Below are positions 1 to 7,077 of a DNA stretch of 64,000 bases, piece after piece. A program made the translations under genes and the position numbers. A model generated the notes under the pieces. The model was not told the DNA's origin. It worked only from the letters and a program-made list of their open reading frames with translations, and did not search any database. Positions within the stretch are counted from its first letter, which is position 1, and every line of letters starts with the position of its first letter. Source of the stretch: a virus; the IMG/VR virus record IMGVR_UViG_3300050138_000573, positions 1 to 64,000 of that record; one strand, 5' to 3'.

Positions 1-68
1 GATAGCGCAACGCGCAGAGCGCGGAAACGCCGCGAAATACTCGCCAGATTTCGCAACTCGTTGGTAAA

Positions 69-461
69 CTACGCCGGAAGCGCCTTCGCCTCAACCTTGG
101 CCAGCTCGGCGCGCATGTAGTCGCGCAGCGCCGGCGAGTTCGCCAACGCATCGGCCATCGAGAAGCCTTTGGCGCCGGCTTCCACGTTCAGATTGACCGT
201 GGACTGCATCGGCAGGCCGTCAGAATAGGCCACAAGAAGCGCGGCCGCCTTGGTTTGCGCGAGGAAGTCGGGGACATGGGTCCACCGATCCGCTTCCTTG
301 TCCCAGTAGGTCTTGGTAGCGCCGAGCGCGCGGATCAGCGCACCGGCGACGAGCTGGCGCAGCTCAGGAATCAGCGTCAACGTCGCGCGCATGTCGCGCG
401 AAATGTCAGGCGGAATTTTTTCCAGGTTCTCCGCAATTCGTTCGTGGGTTTCGGTCGGCAT
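69..461 (-). CDS. Putative small-terminase-like protein
   Basis: A 130-residue protein read from the ATG at 461; an in-frame GTG at 506 would add 15 residues. The centre has a Tyr-Trp-Asp/Lys segment ending in VPD, then a helical stretch and an acidic, alanine-rich C-terminus. From memory, phage proteins with this order often accompany packaging genes, which is why I suggest a small terminase subunit. No helix-turn-helix is obvious. The large terminase lies 50 kb away on the same strand, so the pairing is inference. A TTGACA hexamer lies just upstream (526 to 521, minus). Confidence 0.35.
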   Translation of the reverse strand: MPTETHERIAENLEKIPPDISRDMRATLTLIPELRQLVAGALIRALGATKTYWDKEADRWTHVPDFLAQTKAAALLVAYSDGLPMQSTVNLNVEAGAKGFSMADALANSPALRDYMRAELAKVEAKALPA

Positions 462-547
462 CGCGATCACTTGCGCGTACACGCCAGCGCACGCGAGGCA
501 AAGCACATTCTCGCGCGTTCTGTCAAGTAAAGTGATTGGGCGGTTCT

Positions 548-616
548 GCTTAACTAAGCCAAAAGGAGTAAGGAAAATGGGTCTTGTTAAGGCAAAAGAG
601 GCGAGAGCTTAACAAG
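548..616. promoter_or_regulatory. Iterated operator-like sites (CTTAACAAG type)
   Basis: Three related sites sit in 69 bp between the divergent genes at 461 (minus) and 755 (plus). They are GCTTAACTAAGC at 548-559, CCTTAACAAGAC on the minus strand at 592-581, and GCTTAACAAGGC at 607-618. The second and third form a 9-bp inverted repeat (CTTGTTAAG 583-591, CTTAACAAG 608-616). Spacing and repetition suggest a dimeric repressor, possibly one of the two HTH proteins at 58644-59220. The binding protein is inferred. Confidence 0.45.
577..612 (+). CDS. Possible 11-residue leader peptide
   Basis: ATG at 577 opens an 11-codon frame (MGLVKAKEARA, stop TAA). It is preceded by AAAAGGAGTAAGGAAA, the clearest Shine-Dalgarno sequence I found in the window, where most genes have none. 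The frame lies inside the operator-like cluster and upstream of the RadC-like gene. It could be a leader peptide, or the purine run may simply serve as a transcription or RNA signal. Confidence 0.25.
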   Translation: MGLVKAKEARA

Positions 617-754
617 GCGAGAAACGAGGAAAAAGAATCGCGCAAGCCGTTGGTCTATGTCCGGCCTACGTTAGAACCCTCTTTAGACAAGCGAAAGGGC
701 TCGCCAAGCAAGGGAAATAGGCTTTTGCTGAGCTCGTTTTAATCCTTACGACGA

Positions 755-1240
755 ATGAAAAAATACAATGTTGAGCTTGTTTACACTCCGGTTTCGCCGG
801 AGTTCCCTTGGCAAACCGCCGAGGAGTTGAAGCGCGAGAATCCGATGGTGAACAAACCGGAGCTCGTGGCGGAATACATGAGCGACGCCATCGACGCATC
901 GCCGGAGGTTGAATCCTTCTGGGTGATCCTATTGAACCGGAAAAACCGGGCGCTGGGTCGGCATCTGGTGACGAAGGGCACGGCGACTTCAGCCCTTGCT
1001 CATCCGCGCGAGGTCTTCCGGGCGGCGATCATGGCAAGTGCGACCGCGATTATTTGCGTGCACAACCACCCGAGCGGGGACCCGTGCCCGAGCGCGGCAG
1101 ACGTGCAAATCACGCGGCAACTGCGCGAGGCGGCAAAGGCCGTGGGCATTGACCTGCTTGACCATGTAATCATTGGCGAGGCGCAGGCCGACCCGATGGG
1201 GCGCGGCTACTACTCATTTCGCGAGGCTGGCTTGATCTGA
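755..1240 (+). CDS. RadC-like JAB/MPN domain protein
   Basis: A 161-residue member of the RadC/JAB (MPN+) family. The metal-binding signature HxH-x7-S-x2-D is complete: His103, His105, Ser113 and Asp116 within HNHPSGDPCPSAAD. Chromosomal RadC is about 220 residues with an N-terminal helix-hairpin-helix region; this copy keeps only a short N-terminus plus the JAB domain, as phage and plasmid copies commonly do. The molecular role of RadC is unsettled; a deubiquitinase-fold metalloprotease or DNA-linked function is possible. It is the first clear gene of the plus-strand operon after the operator-like region. Confidence 0.88.
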   Translation: MKKYNVELVYTPVSPEFPWQTAEELKRENPMVNKPELVAEYMSDAIDASPEVESFWVILLNRKNRALGRHLVTKGTATSALAHPREVFRAAIMASATAIICVHNHPSGDPCPSAADVQITRQLREAAKAVGIDLLDHVIIGEAQADPMGRGYYSFREAGLI

Positions 1241-1259
1241 AACCCTCAACTCGACCAAA

Positions 1260-1592
1260 ATGAAAAACGAAAATCAAAGCGCACAGGCGCATCCGCTTTC
1301 CGGCAATTATAGTGCTGGGGCCATCCGGGCGGCGCGCGCGATTCAAGCGCAAGTCGGCATTCCGGGCATTATCGGCTCACTGGCGGGCATCATTGACCAC
1401 GAAACGGGCGCTGACGCGGCGGCGCTGGCGCTGGAACGCACACAGGCGGACTTGGCAACGGCGCGGATTCAATTGGAAAACCTCGCGCGCGAGTTGGTGG
1501 CGTTTGCGAATGCAAATAACTCGATCAACCTGAGCGGGCATTTGGCGGAAGCGGTGCGGATCGCGCGGGCGGTGAAGGGCGGTGCGCCATGA
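1260..1592 (+). CDS. Hypothetical helical protein
   Basis: 110 residues, start ATG at 1260 in an A/C-rich context (AACTCGACCAAAATG) with no Shine-Dalgarno. A Gly/Ala-rich N-terminal half is followed by a long amphipathic helix (about residues 48-105) rich in Ala, Glu and Leu, probably a coiled coil. It overlaps the next gene by the ATGA junction at 1589. I recognise no family. Confidence 0.7.
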   Translation: MKNENQSAQAHPLSGNYSAGAIRAARAIQAQVGIPGIIGSLAGIIDHETGADAAALALERTQADLATARIQLENLARELVAFANANNSINLSGHLAEAVRIARAVKGGAP

Positions 1593-1807
1593 GCCTCACT
1601 CGCAAATACCAGTCGCAGGAACAGCCCGAGCTTTTCTTTTGGGCGGAAGACATCCCTTTCAAGCTCGGGCTGGGGCCGCGCTGCTGGCATGTGGTGGCGC
1701 AGGTCACCGGCTTCCCGGCGACGGAGGCGTGCGATGACTGGTTTGCGAACCGCGTGGACGCGGAGCGCATCGCTTATCAACTCGCGCAAGGGGAGGACGT
1801 ATCATGA
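1589..1807 (+). CDS. Hypothetical protein, 72 aa
   Basis: Coupled to both neighbours by 4-bp ATGA overlaps (1589-1592 and 1804-1807). It has an aromatic cluster near the N-terminus (PELFFWAEDIPF) and Trp residues at two further sites, suggesting a compact globular fold. No recognisable domain. Confidence 0.65.
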   Translation: MSLTRKYQSQEQPELFFWAEDIPFKLGLGPRCWHVVAQVTGFPATEACDDWFANRVDAERIAYQLAQGEDVS

Positions 1808-1989
1808 CCGCGCATCCCCTCTTTACGCTTCGCCAAGTCGAGTATTACGAGAACTTGGCAACGGTGAGCGTGCGCCGTTTGTGGGCGCTGCGCTCGCAAC
1901 TGGAAGCACGGACAGCGATTCGCGGATGGGTTCGCACGCTGCGCGACGCAGAACGCGTGCGGGCCTATCGCGGGAGGACTTTAACATGA
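1804..1989 (+). CDS. Small basic protein, 61 aa
   Basis: Arginine-rich (about 11 Arg in 61 residues) and mostly helical by composition, with an Arg-dense C-terminal half. The charge suggests nucleic-acid contact, but there is no motif to confirm it. It overlaps the following gene by ATGA at 1986. Confidence 0.6.
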   Translation: MTAHPLFTLRQVEYYENLATVSVRRLWALRSQLEARTAIRGWVRTLRDAERVRAYRGRTLT

Positions 1990-2204
1990 ACGCCAAGCCG
2001 CTTGACCACGCGACATGCGCGCACCTCATGGCCTACTGTCAGCATCGGTTTTCGCAATTCCAGGAAGCCGCCGACACGCTGGAAATCTACGTGAACGACA
2101 TGGATCCGGAGGAGCGCGCCTACCTGCTTAACCTCGGCTGGCCGGCAGTGTGCACGCGTTACGAAACCGAACAGCCCGAGCACTTCGCCCTCTTCAACCA
2201 ATAA
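1986..2204 (+). CDS. Small acidic protein, 72 aa
   Basis: The start is placed at ATG 1986 because it forms the ATGA overlap with the preceding stop; a longer frame is open to 1689 but its upstream part is out-of-phase shadow. The product is acidic with paired Cys/His near the N-terminus (HATCAHLMAYCQHRF), which could bind a metal. Function unknown. Confidence 0.65.
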   Translation: MNAKPLDHATCAHLMAYCQHRFSQFQEAADTLEIYVNDMDPEERAYLLNLGWPAVCTRYETEQPEHFALFNQ

Positions 2205-2221
2205 CTTTCCTGTCGTAAGGA

Positions 2222-2252
2222 CTGCCGCCGAAAGCGCGAGGAGCGCCGGCAG
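2222..2252 (+). promoter_or_regulatory. Hairpin in leader of HNH gene
   Basis: An outer stem CTGCCG (2222-2227)/CGGCAG (2247-2252) and an inner stem GCGC (2234-2237)/GCGC (2243-2246) with a 5-nt loop lie 21 bp before the HNH endonuclease start. There is no U-tract, so it is not a clear terminator. It may limit expression of the endonuclease. Confidence 0.4.
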
Positions 2253-2273
2253 GCCGCGCGACGGACAAACAAA

Positions 2274-2666
2274 ATGAAAACGCCATGCATAGTAAGCGCC
2301 GGTGCCCTAACAACGGACGGTTATCGGCAGGTGTGGATTGGTGGCAAACTGTGTTTGGCGCATCGCGTTGCTTATGAGAAAGCACACGGCCCAATTCCTG
2401 CCGGCCTGCAAATCGATCACCTTTGCCGCAATCGCGCCTGCGAAAATCCCGAGCATTTGGAAGCGGTCACGCCGGCCGAGAACATCCATCGCGGGCAGGG
2501 ATTGGCGGCGATTAACAAACGAAAAACCCATTGTAAGCGCGGGCACGAATTGGCCGGCGCGAATCTGTACCTTTACCCGGATGGCCGACGCTCATGCATT
2601 ACGTGTGAGAAGGCTAACCGGGAAGCTAGAAACCTCCGCAATTCGCGGACCTCGGATCAGAGGTAA
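2274..2666 (+). CDS. HNH homing endonuclease (HNH_3 type)
   Basis: 130 residues. The HNH core reads HRVAYEKAHGPIP, then LQIDHLCRNRACENPEHLEAV, with the catalytic His in IDH and the Asn and second His in NPEHLEAV. A C-terminal zinc-knuckle-like part (KTHCKRGHELAGANLY, then CITCEK) supplies CxxxxH and CxxC. These are small DNA-nicking or cutting enzymes that move as freestanding homing genes. It is clearly related to the HNH protein at 15013-15486, which shares the AKTHC-x2-GH-x-L-x-GANL block. Unlike most genes here it has its own short intergenic leader with a hairpin. Confidence 0.9.
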   Translation: MKTPCIVSAGALTTDGYRQVWIGGKLCLAHRVAYEKAHGPIPAGLQIDHLCRNRACENPEHLEAVTPAENIHRGQGLAAINKRKTHCKRGHELAGANLYLYPDGRRSCITCEKANREARNLRNSRTSDQR

Positions 2667-2680
2667 AACGATAACCAAAA

Positions 2681-3136
2681 ATGAGCACCCAAAAAGCCAA
2701 GTTTGAACTGATCGCCCGCTTGCGAAACCTAGGTTTCACGTATGAGGAAGCTTTCGCGCTGCGCCGCATTGAAATGACGTTGCACCGCTGGGCCGAGCTG
2801 GAGTGCGGCGACGAATATAATCGCTGCATTGAGCGCGACGAAGCGACGGGCAAACCGTTTATGACCTACGATGCCGGACAAAACGGCAAGCGCGGGCGCT
2901 ACTCGATCGCCGACCGCGAGGCCGGCGCGTTGCGGCGCCTTAAAATCATCCTGGAAGCGTGCAACGCGCGCCATGCCCGGGACCCGCGCAATTCGGATTA
3001 CCTGACGGCCTATCATCAGGGCGATTGCCGAGGCTGCATGCTTTACATTCTCACGCGGCAACAGCTCACAGGCGACGAAAACCGCCTGCTGGATGCCGAT
3101 CAATATTACACGCGCGGCTTAGCGGTGTGCGCCTAA
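2681..3136 (+). CDS. Conserved phage hypothetical protein, 151 aa
   Basis: ATG at 2681 follows GATAACCAAAA. The segment about residues 25-45 (RRIEMTLHRWAELECGDEYN, then a charged loop) recurs in small phage early proteins as I remember them, followed here by a repeat-poor Arg/Asp region and a CRGCMLYIL segment. Seven Cys in total. No enzymatic motif; role unknown. Confidence 0.7.
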   Translation: MSTQKAKFELIARLRNLGFTYEEAFALRRIEMTLHRWAELECGDEYNRCIERDEATGKPFMTYDAGQNGKRGRYSIADREAGALRRLKIILEACNARHARDPRNSDYLTAYHQGDCRGCMLYILTRQQLTGDENRLLDADQYYTRGLAVCA

Positions 3137-3161
3137 CGTCAGTCAAAACCTCGAAAAACCC

Positions 3162-3545
3162 ATGAAAGCAGAATCGATCCAGAAAAAGGACGCGCTGACC
3201 CTTTGGCGCACGCTGTCAGATAACGCCGAGCTCACGCCGGCTCCGATCCCGTACAAGCACCGCGGCACCACCATCGACGAGGACGGCGTCAGGATTTGCG
3301 GCTCAAAGCCGTTCATCCTGGCAGTCTTGTCGCGCCTGAAACCGTTGCTCGCGTTTGAAAACTGCGACACGCGGCTTGGCATTTCCTTTTCCGAAATCAC
3401 GGATAAGGACACGCAAGAAGTGATCGCCGGCAAATTCCGTTGCTCGGTGCAAGTGCACGAGCGCGGCGACGAAGCGCGCCACTTTAACCACCTCGTGCAA
3501 CGGCGCACGGGCACAAGCATGATTTTGACGGGGGTGGAATCATGA
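3162..3545 (+). CDS. Conserved phage hypothetical protein, 127 aa
   Basis: Start ATG at 3162 in the context CCTCGAAAAACCC. The part around ICGSKPFILAVLSRLKPLLA followed by FENCDTRLGISF is a pattern I associate with small phage early proteins of unknown role. It ends in an ATGA junction at 3542. Predicted alpha/beta, no signal peptide or membrane segment. Confidence 0.68.
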   Translation: MKAESIQKKDALTLWRTLSDNAELTPAPIPYKHRGTTIDEDGVRICGSKPFILAVLSRLKPLLAFENCDTRLGISFSEITDKDTQEVIAGKFRCSVQVHERGDEARHFNHLVQRRTGTSMILTGVES

Positions 3546-3724
3546 GCACCCATCCGTCACACCGGCCGCGCTACGCCGTGGCCTTTTACCGCACCGACAA
3601 ACGGCCGCGCGTCTTCCACTTCCGCTCCTGGGACGTGGCGCTTGACGCCGCGGACCGCTTTGCGGACAGACTGCATGCCGTCGCCATGATCCACGAAATG
3701 CCGGTAAAACCCCTCGCGCGATGA
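3542..3724 (+). CDS. Hypothetical protein, 60 aa
   Basis: Basic, Arg/His-rich, with a central helix (WDVALDAADRFADRL). It is joined to both neighbours by 4-bp overlaps, which is the main support for it being real. No known domain. Confidence 0.6.
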   Translation: MSTHPSHRPRYAVAFYRTDKRPRVFHFRSWDVALDAADRFADRLHAVAMIHEMPVKPLAR

Positions 3725-4035
3725 ACGCACAACTCGACATCTTCGGCGCCGACGAAACGGCCGTGCGCTCATTCCCGCCGCACCTCGATCCGGCACGCGT
3801 GCACGACTACGACATCCAGCGCGAGGCGGACACAGACCACGTGGCCGCGGTTGTCGCTGGGGTGTTGCCAGTCGGCGCGCTGGGTAACAATCGCGACGTG
3901 TGGCTCGTCCAGGTGCTCGACAAAGACCGCGAAATCCTCGCGTCCTTTCCCTTCGCCACCTACGAGCAGGCATTTGCCAAGCTCAGCGAACTGCGGGACA
4001 CCGTGGATCTCAACCGTCAGCAAACCCTGTTTTAA
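3721..4035 (+). CDS. Hypothetical protein, 104 aa
   Basis: Begins within the previous stop (ATGA at 3721). Acidic, no Cys; a segment DVWLVQVLDKDREILASFPF suggests a small beta-rich domain followed by a helix (ATYEQAFAKLSELRDTV). I do not recognise the family. Confidence 0.62.
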   Translation: MNAQLDIFGADETAVRSFPPHLDPARVHDYDIQREADTDHVAAVVAGVLPVGALGNNRDVWLVQVLDKDREILASFPFATYEQAFAKLSELRDTVDLNRQQTLF

Positions 4036-4039
4036 TCCC

Positions 4040-4324
4040 ATGAAAATCGACATCTCAAAACTCAACAAGGCCGTGATCCTCGCGAGCCTTTACAACCACG
4101 CGAAGCCGCAAGGCACCGAAGCCGCGCAGCACACGGCCGACATGAGCAAAGTCCAGGCCGAGGCCATCATCGCCGGCCAAAAGGAAACTTATTTCGAGTT
4201 TCTCAACGGCCGCGGGCTGAAGGTCGATCTCGTTGGCCCGGAAATGGACACCGAGCGATACGACCAGGACAACGGGCCCGGCGCGGCCTTCGCGGCGCTC
4301 CGCCACCTGCTTCCGCAACCTTAA
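4040..4324 (+). CDS. Hypothetical protein, 94 aa
   Basis: The start at ATG 4040, four bases after the previous stop, fits the operon packing; upstream codons in the same frame are shadow of the preceding gene. Sequence FLNGRGLKVDLVGPEMDTERYDQDNGPGAA ends in a helix; a short soluble protein. I recall similar small phage proteins with a KGRPLKVDL-like core but no function for them. Confidence 0.65.
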   Translation: MKIDISKLNKAVILASLYNHAKPQGTEAAQHTADMSKVQAEAIIAGQKETYFEFLNGRGLKVDLVGPEMDTERYDQDNGPGAAFAALRHLLPQP

Positions 4325-4331
4325 TAACCCT

Positions 4332-4889
4332 ATGAAACCAATCAAACCCATCTGGCAGAGTCTAATCGCGATGATTATCATCATCATTGTCGGCGCGCTC
4401 GCGCTCTGTCTCGTGTCGGCTGCACTCGCTGATCTCACGCCAACCGAGGCGCGCGCCAATCTGCAGGCCGCAGTGAACCAGATTGCCGCCGAACAGGCCG
4501 CGGCCGCGCAACGCGCCAAGCTGCTCGCCGCCCGCAAGGCGAAGGCCGAGCAAAAGGCGCAGGACCGTGCCGACCAGCACCAGGCCGCGGTCGCGGCGCA
4601 ACAGGAGGCGCAGAACGCGCGCGCCGAGGCCGAACGCGCGCGGCTGGCCCAGGCGGCGTGGATCGCGGCCGAACCCGCGCGGCGCCGTGAAGCGGAGCGG
4701 CAGCAGGCGATGATCGCGGCCTGGCGGGCGCAGCTCGCGCATACGCCGAACATCATCATTTTCTATCGCGCCGGCAGGGTGATTATCTCGGTGAACGGCA
4801 AGTGCCGCGTGTGCACGAGCCAGGTCGAGGCCGAGCAGTTGGCCGATCGCGTGCGCCATGATTGGGCCGAGGATATGGGGCTAAAATGA
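4332..4889 (+). CDS. Membrane-anchored coiled-coil protein (spanin-like candidate)
   Basis: 185 residues. A single hydrophobic segment near the N-terminus (about residues 10-32, Ile/Ala/Leu-rich) is followed by about 100 residues of Ala/Glu/Arg/Gln coiled coil and a small C-terminal domain with NGKCRVC. The topology (short cytoplasmic tail, one span, periplasmic coiled coil) resembles inner-membrane spanins, but no o-spanin is nested nearby. A TolA-like or structural role is equally possible. It is overlapped at the ATGA of 4886 by a 50-residue gene. Confidence 0.65.
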   Translation: MKPIKPIWQSLIAMIIIIIVGALALCLVSAALADLTPTEARANLQAAVNQIAAEQAAAAQRAKLLAARKAKAEQKAQDRADQHQAAVAAQQEAQNARAEAERARLAQAAWIAAEPARRREAERQQAMIAAWRAQLAHTPNIIIFYRAGRVIISVNGKCRVCTSQVEAEQLADRVRHDWAEDMGLK

Positions 4890-5038
4890 TCCTGCGCTAC
4901 TTTGCCTTCGTCGCCTGCTGCGTCCTGTTTCATCCCGCCGTGCGCCTGATGGTGGTGCTGCTGCGCGTGGCGGATTCATGGTGGTATGAAAAAAGAGTTG
5001 ACCGCCGGCGACGGGCGGCGCATTTCACACGCGTATGA
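4886..5038 (+). CDS. Small membrane protein, 50 aa
   Basis: Bridges two genes exactly, with ATGA overlaps at 4886-4889 and 5035-5038. The first 30 residues are hydrophobic (Phe, Val, Leu, two Cys) and the last 16 are strongly basic (RVDRRRRAAHF), giving a positive-inside anchor. No family recognised. Confidence 0.6.
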   Translation: MILRYFAFVACCVLFHPAVRLMVVLLRVADSWWYEKRVDRRRRAAHFTRV

Positions 5039-5412
5039 AAAAGTACTGGCTACTCCAATTCCTGATTTTCGCATGGCTCCTGTTCGGCTTCTGGGATTGT
5101 GTAGCAGGGCAGCCGATCAAGTATGTCCTCCAGGATTTCTTTGTGGCTGGCGTCGGGCTTTGTATGCTCGTGGCTTTCCGGGATCGGGATCGCGCGGTCG
5201 AACTCCTGGAGGCAGCGCACAGCGGAAAGTGGCTCATCTGGAGTGTGGAGCACGCCGCTTGGTGGAAGCCGGACGAGAACGATTACACGGCATGCAAGGC
5301 TGAGGCGGGACGCTATTCGTTCATGGACGCGCTGGCGATCGTGCGGCGCGGGAATCACTTTGCTTCGCCCGATGAACCGCACGAGGCGATGGTCAAGGAG
5401 GACGAGGAATGA
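5035..5412 (+). CDS. Membrane protein, 125 aa
   Basis: Starts MKKYWLLQFLIFAWLLFGFW, one or two hydrophobic spans within the first 45 residues, then a soluble part containing WSVEHAAWWKPDENDYT and an acidic C-terminus. The soluble stretch resembles a motif I have seen in small phage early proteins. Translationally coupled on both sides. Confidence 0.65.
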   Translation: MKKYWLLQFLIFAWLLFGFWDCVAGQPIKYVLQDFFVAGVGLCMLVAFRDRDRAVELLEAAHSGKWLIWSVEHAAWWKPDENDYTACKAEAGRYSFMDALAIVRRGNHFASPDEPHEAMVKEDEE

Positions 5413-5552
5413 GTCGCATCGAAGTCATCAGGTGCCTGATCTGGACCAGCGCCGTGACGCTGATCCTTTGCGGCGCGTTCTTCATCGATTGGCGCGTTGG
5501 CATGATCGTATTGGGCATTGGCCTTTACCGCTTTTCGTGGGTCATATCATGA
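5409..5552 (+). CDS. Small membrane protein, 47 aa
   Basis: Two short hydrophobic stretches (about residues 9-25 and 29-45) with one charged residue between them suggest a helical hairpin. ATGA overlaps at both ends (5409 and 5549) support it as a gene. No named family. Confidence 0.58.
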   Translation: MSRIEVIRCLIWTSAVTLILCGAFFIDWRVGMIVLGIGLYRFSWVIS

Positions 5553-5749
5553 ACCGCCCCGTTGACATCCACACGCGCGCCGAGCAACTCGTGCGCGAGT
5601 CCCGCGGCGAGATGACGAAGCTCGAAGCCTATCGCAAACTCTCGCGCCGCGGGCGTGAGGCAAGACAGCGGCGCCGCGGCTACTCGCAACAGGGCGTGCT
5701 GCACCCCACCCAGGCCGATCGCTCGGCGTTCTGGTATCTCGACAAATGA
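5549..5749 (+). CDS. Small basic protein, 66 aa
   Basis: Very Arg-rich central tract (RKLSRRGREARQRRR) between an N-terminal helix and a C-terminus ending FWYLDK. The start at 5549 is set by overlap with the previous stop; the longer upstream frame is shadow of 5035-5552. Nucleic-acid binding is plausible from charge alone. Confidence 0.6.
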   Translation: MNRPVDIHTRAEQLVRESRGEMTKLEAYRKLSRRGREARQRRRGYSQQGVLHPTQADRSAFWYLDK

Positions 5750-5994
5750 AAATCTACAAATATCCGATTCAAATCGTGTCCGAACAGGACATCGAAATGC
5801 CTTACGCGGCCGAGATCATCCATGCCGGTTTGGATCCTACAGGACAACCGTGCATCTGGGCCGTCGTCAATCCCGGGTTCGATCCGAAGCCGCGCCGAAT
5901 CTTTGTTGTCGGCACGGGCCGGGAGTTTGAGACATGGGAACGGCACCTCGGAAGCTTCCTACAGGATCAATTTGTCTGGCACGTTTTCCAGTGA
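5746..5994 (+). CDS. Hypothetical protein, 82 aa
   Basis: Beta-rich small protein opening MKIYKYPIQIVSEQDIEMP and containing GQPCIWAVVNP, then a helical C-terminus rich in Trp and Phe. From memory, similar short proteins with this opening occur in many phage genomes. The stop overlaps the GTG start of the next gene. Confidence 0.65.
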   Translation: MKIYKYPIQIVSEQDIEMPYAAEIIHAGLDPTGQPCIWAVVNPGFDPKPRRIFVVGTGREFETWERHLGSFLQDQFVWHVFQ

Positions 5995-6572
5995 AAATCC
6001 CGCTCATCATCCGCGATGACGGCACGGCGTATCGGCTGACGCTGCACGAAGATCACCCCCCGTTCCCAGAGCTGGGCACAGAGGAAAACGGCTTTGTGCT
6101 TCACTCGGTCTCCACAGCCCCGGTCGGAAATATGGAAACCAACTGGCTGCTCCATGAGGAATTCAGGAAGCCTGCAGAAGCAGATTTGCTCGCCGGCTAC
6201 GCGCATGTCGTCAGGGAACGCGACGACCTCGCAGAGTGGAAGCGGCAATATCTCGAGGTCGAACACTGGTGGCAGGAAGTCGATGACTACATTCGCAAGC
6301 TCCCCAGCGAATTTACGCTGGGGCAAAGCATCGCCAAGATCGCGCTGCGCATGCTGAAGGAGCGCGACGCATTGAAGGAGCAATACGCCAGCTATCGCAC
6401 CGGCACGCATTACCCGAATGAGCCCCTGCCCGACATCCAGTGGGATGGTCCGAAGGAGCGTGAAGAACTCGCGAGGCTCGCAGCGGATTATTTGGACACG
6501 CAACCTAGCCAGATCCTCGAAGTCAGGCGCCCGACTTTCGTGCGCATCTGGAAAGCCCTCCTGCGCAAATGA
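5991..6572 (+). CDS. Hypothetical protein, 193 aa, GTG start
   Basis: GTG at 5991 is chosen because it forms a GTGA overlap with the preceding stop and gives MKIPLIIRDDG; the longer ATG start at 5934 would read through the neighbour in another frame. The C-terminal half is helical and charged (MLKERDALKEQYASY). No recognised domain. Confidence 0.6.
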   Translation: MKIPLIIRDDGTAYRLTLHEDHPPFPELGTEENGFVLHSVSTAPVGNMETNWLLHEEFRKPAEADLLAGYAHVVRERDDLAEWKRQYLEVEHWWQEVDDYIRKLPSEFTLGQSIAKIALRMLKERDALKEQYASYRTGTHYPNEPLPDIQWDGPKEREELARLAADYLDTQPSQILEVRRPTFVRIWKALLRK

Positions 6573-6682
6573 CCAACCGTGAGTTTGAGCGCATCTGCCG
6601 GCTGCTGGGAATCGGGGCATGGATCCTGATCTTGGCGGGGCTGGCGCTGGCTGTGATCTCGGTGCTCGCGGTTTGCACGTAG
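6569..6682 (+). CDS. Single-span membrane peptide, 37 aa
   Basis: Charged N-terminus (MTNREFERICR) followed by a 22-residue hydrophobic helix. ATGA overlap with the previous gene. Small one-span proteins like this recur in the operon (4886, 5409, 9400, 63096); their roles are unknown. Confidence 0.55.
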   Translation: MTNREFERICRLLGIGAWILILAGLALAVISVLAVCT

Positions 6683-6695
6683 AAATCATTTTCAC
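6683..6695 (+). repeat. Direct repeat AAATCATTTTCAC, copy 1
   Basis: A 13-bp sequence placed immediately before the gene at 6699, repeated exactly at 7006-7018 just after it. The A/T-rich block stands out in GC-rich surroundings. Confidence 0.5.
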
Positions 6696-6698
6696 GAA

Positions 6699-7007
6699 AT
6701 GAAGCACGTTTTCGAAGGCGACATCACTGGCGAATCCTACGACAAAGTAGGGCATCAATTTCTCGGCGGCATGATTGCAGATGAATGGGCGGCCAAATTA
6801 GGCGAGCGCTTGGCTCGTGCCGAGGCGGTTAAGCGGGAGAATCAAGCCATGCTGGGCATCATCATGGCCTTGGTAAAACGGGCGGGCGGCGAGGTGCGGT
6901 TGAGCGACTTGGAGTTGACCGAAATGATGGATCCCAAATGTGAGCTGTTGACCCATCGGGATGATGCGCACGCCGAGGTCGTTTTTCGCTACAGACTCAA
7001 GCTGTAA
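6699..7007 (+). CDS. Hypothetical protein, 102 aa
   Basis: Start ATG follows TTTTCACGAA with no Shine-Dalgarno. Mainly helical, with RLARAEAVKRENQAMLG-type heptads in the middle and a basic C-terminus. It is flanked by the exact 13-bp repeat described separately, unlike its tightly overlapped neighbours, so it may be an inserted or independently expressed gene. Confidence 0.6.
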   Translation: MKHVFEGDITGESYDKVGHQFLGGMIADEWAAKLGERLARAEAVKRENQAMLGIIMALVKRAGGEVRLSDLELTEMMDPKCELLTHRDDAHAEVVFRYRLKL

Positions 7008-7040
7008 ATCATTTTCACAACTGCGTGAAAAAGAGTTGAC
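7006..7040 (+). promoter_or_regulatory. Repeat copy 2, inverted repeat and TTGAC box
   Basis: Copy 2 of AAATCATTTTCAC (7006-7018) supplies the left arm of an inverted repeat, TTTTCAC (7012-7018)/GTGAAAA (7025-7031), followed by GAGTTGAC (7033-7040). The last 16 bases (7025-7040) match, 14 of 16, a minus-strand site at 38636-38621. Position before a gene suggests a promoter or operator; I see no convincing -10 box. Confidence 0.35.
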
Positions 7041-7077
7041 GGCGACGCGGGAGCGGAGCAAACCACAATTCCTGCCT

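Noticed and set aside
1689-2204. 171-codon reading starting at 1689
   Set aside because: Upstream two thirds overlaps two better-packed small genes in other frames; only 1986-2204 fits the stop-start overlap pattern.
7025-7064. Standard sigma-70 promoter with TTGACG
   Set aside because: At 17 bp spacing the sequence is CAAACC, not a -10 element; only the motif itself is reported.
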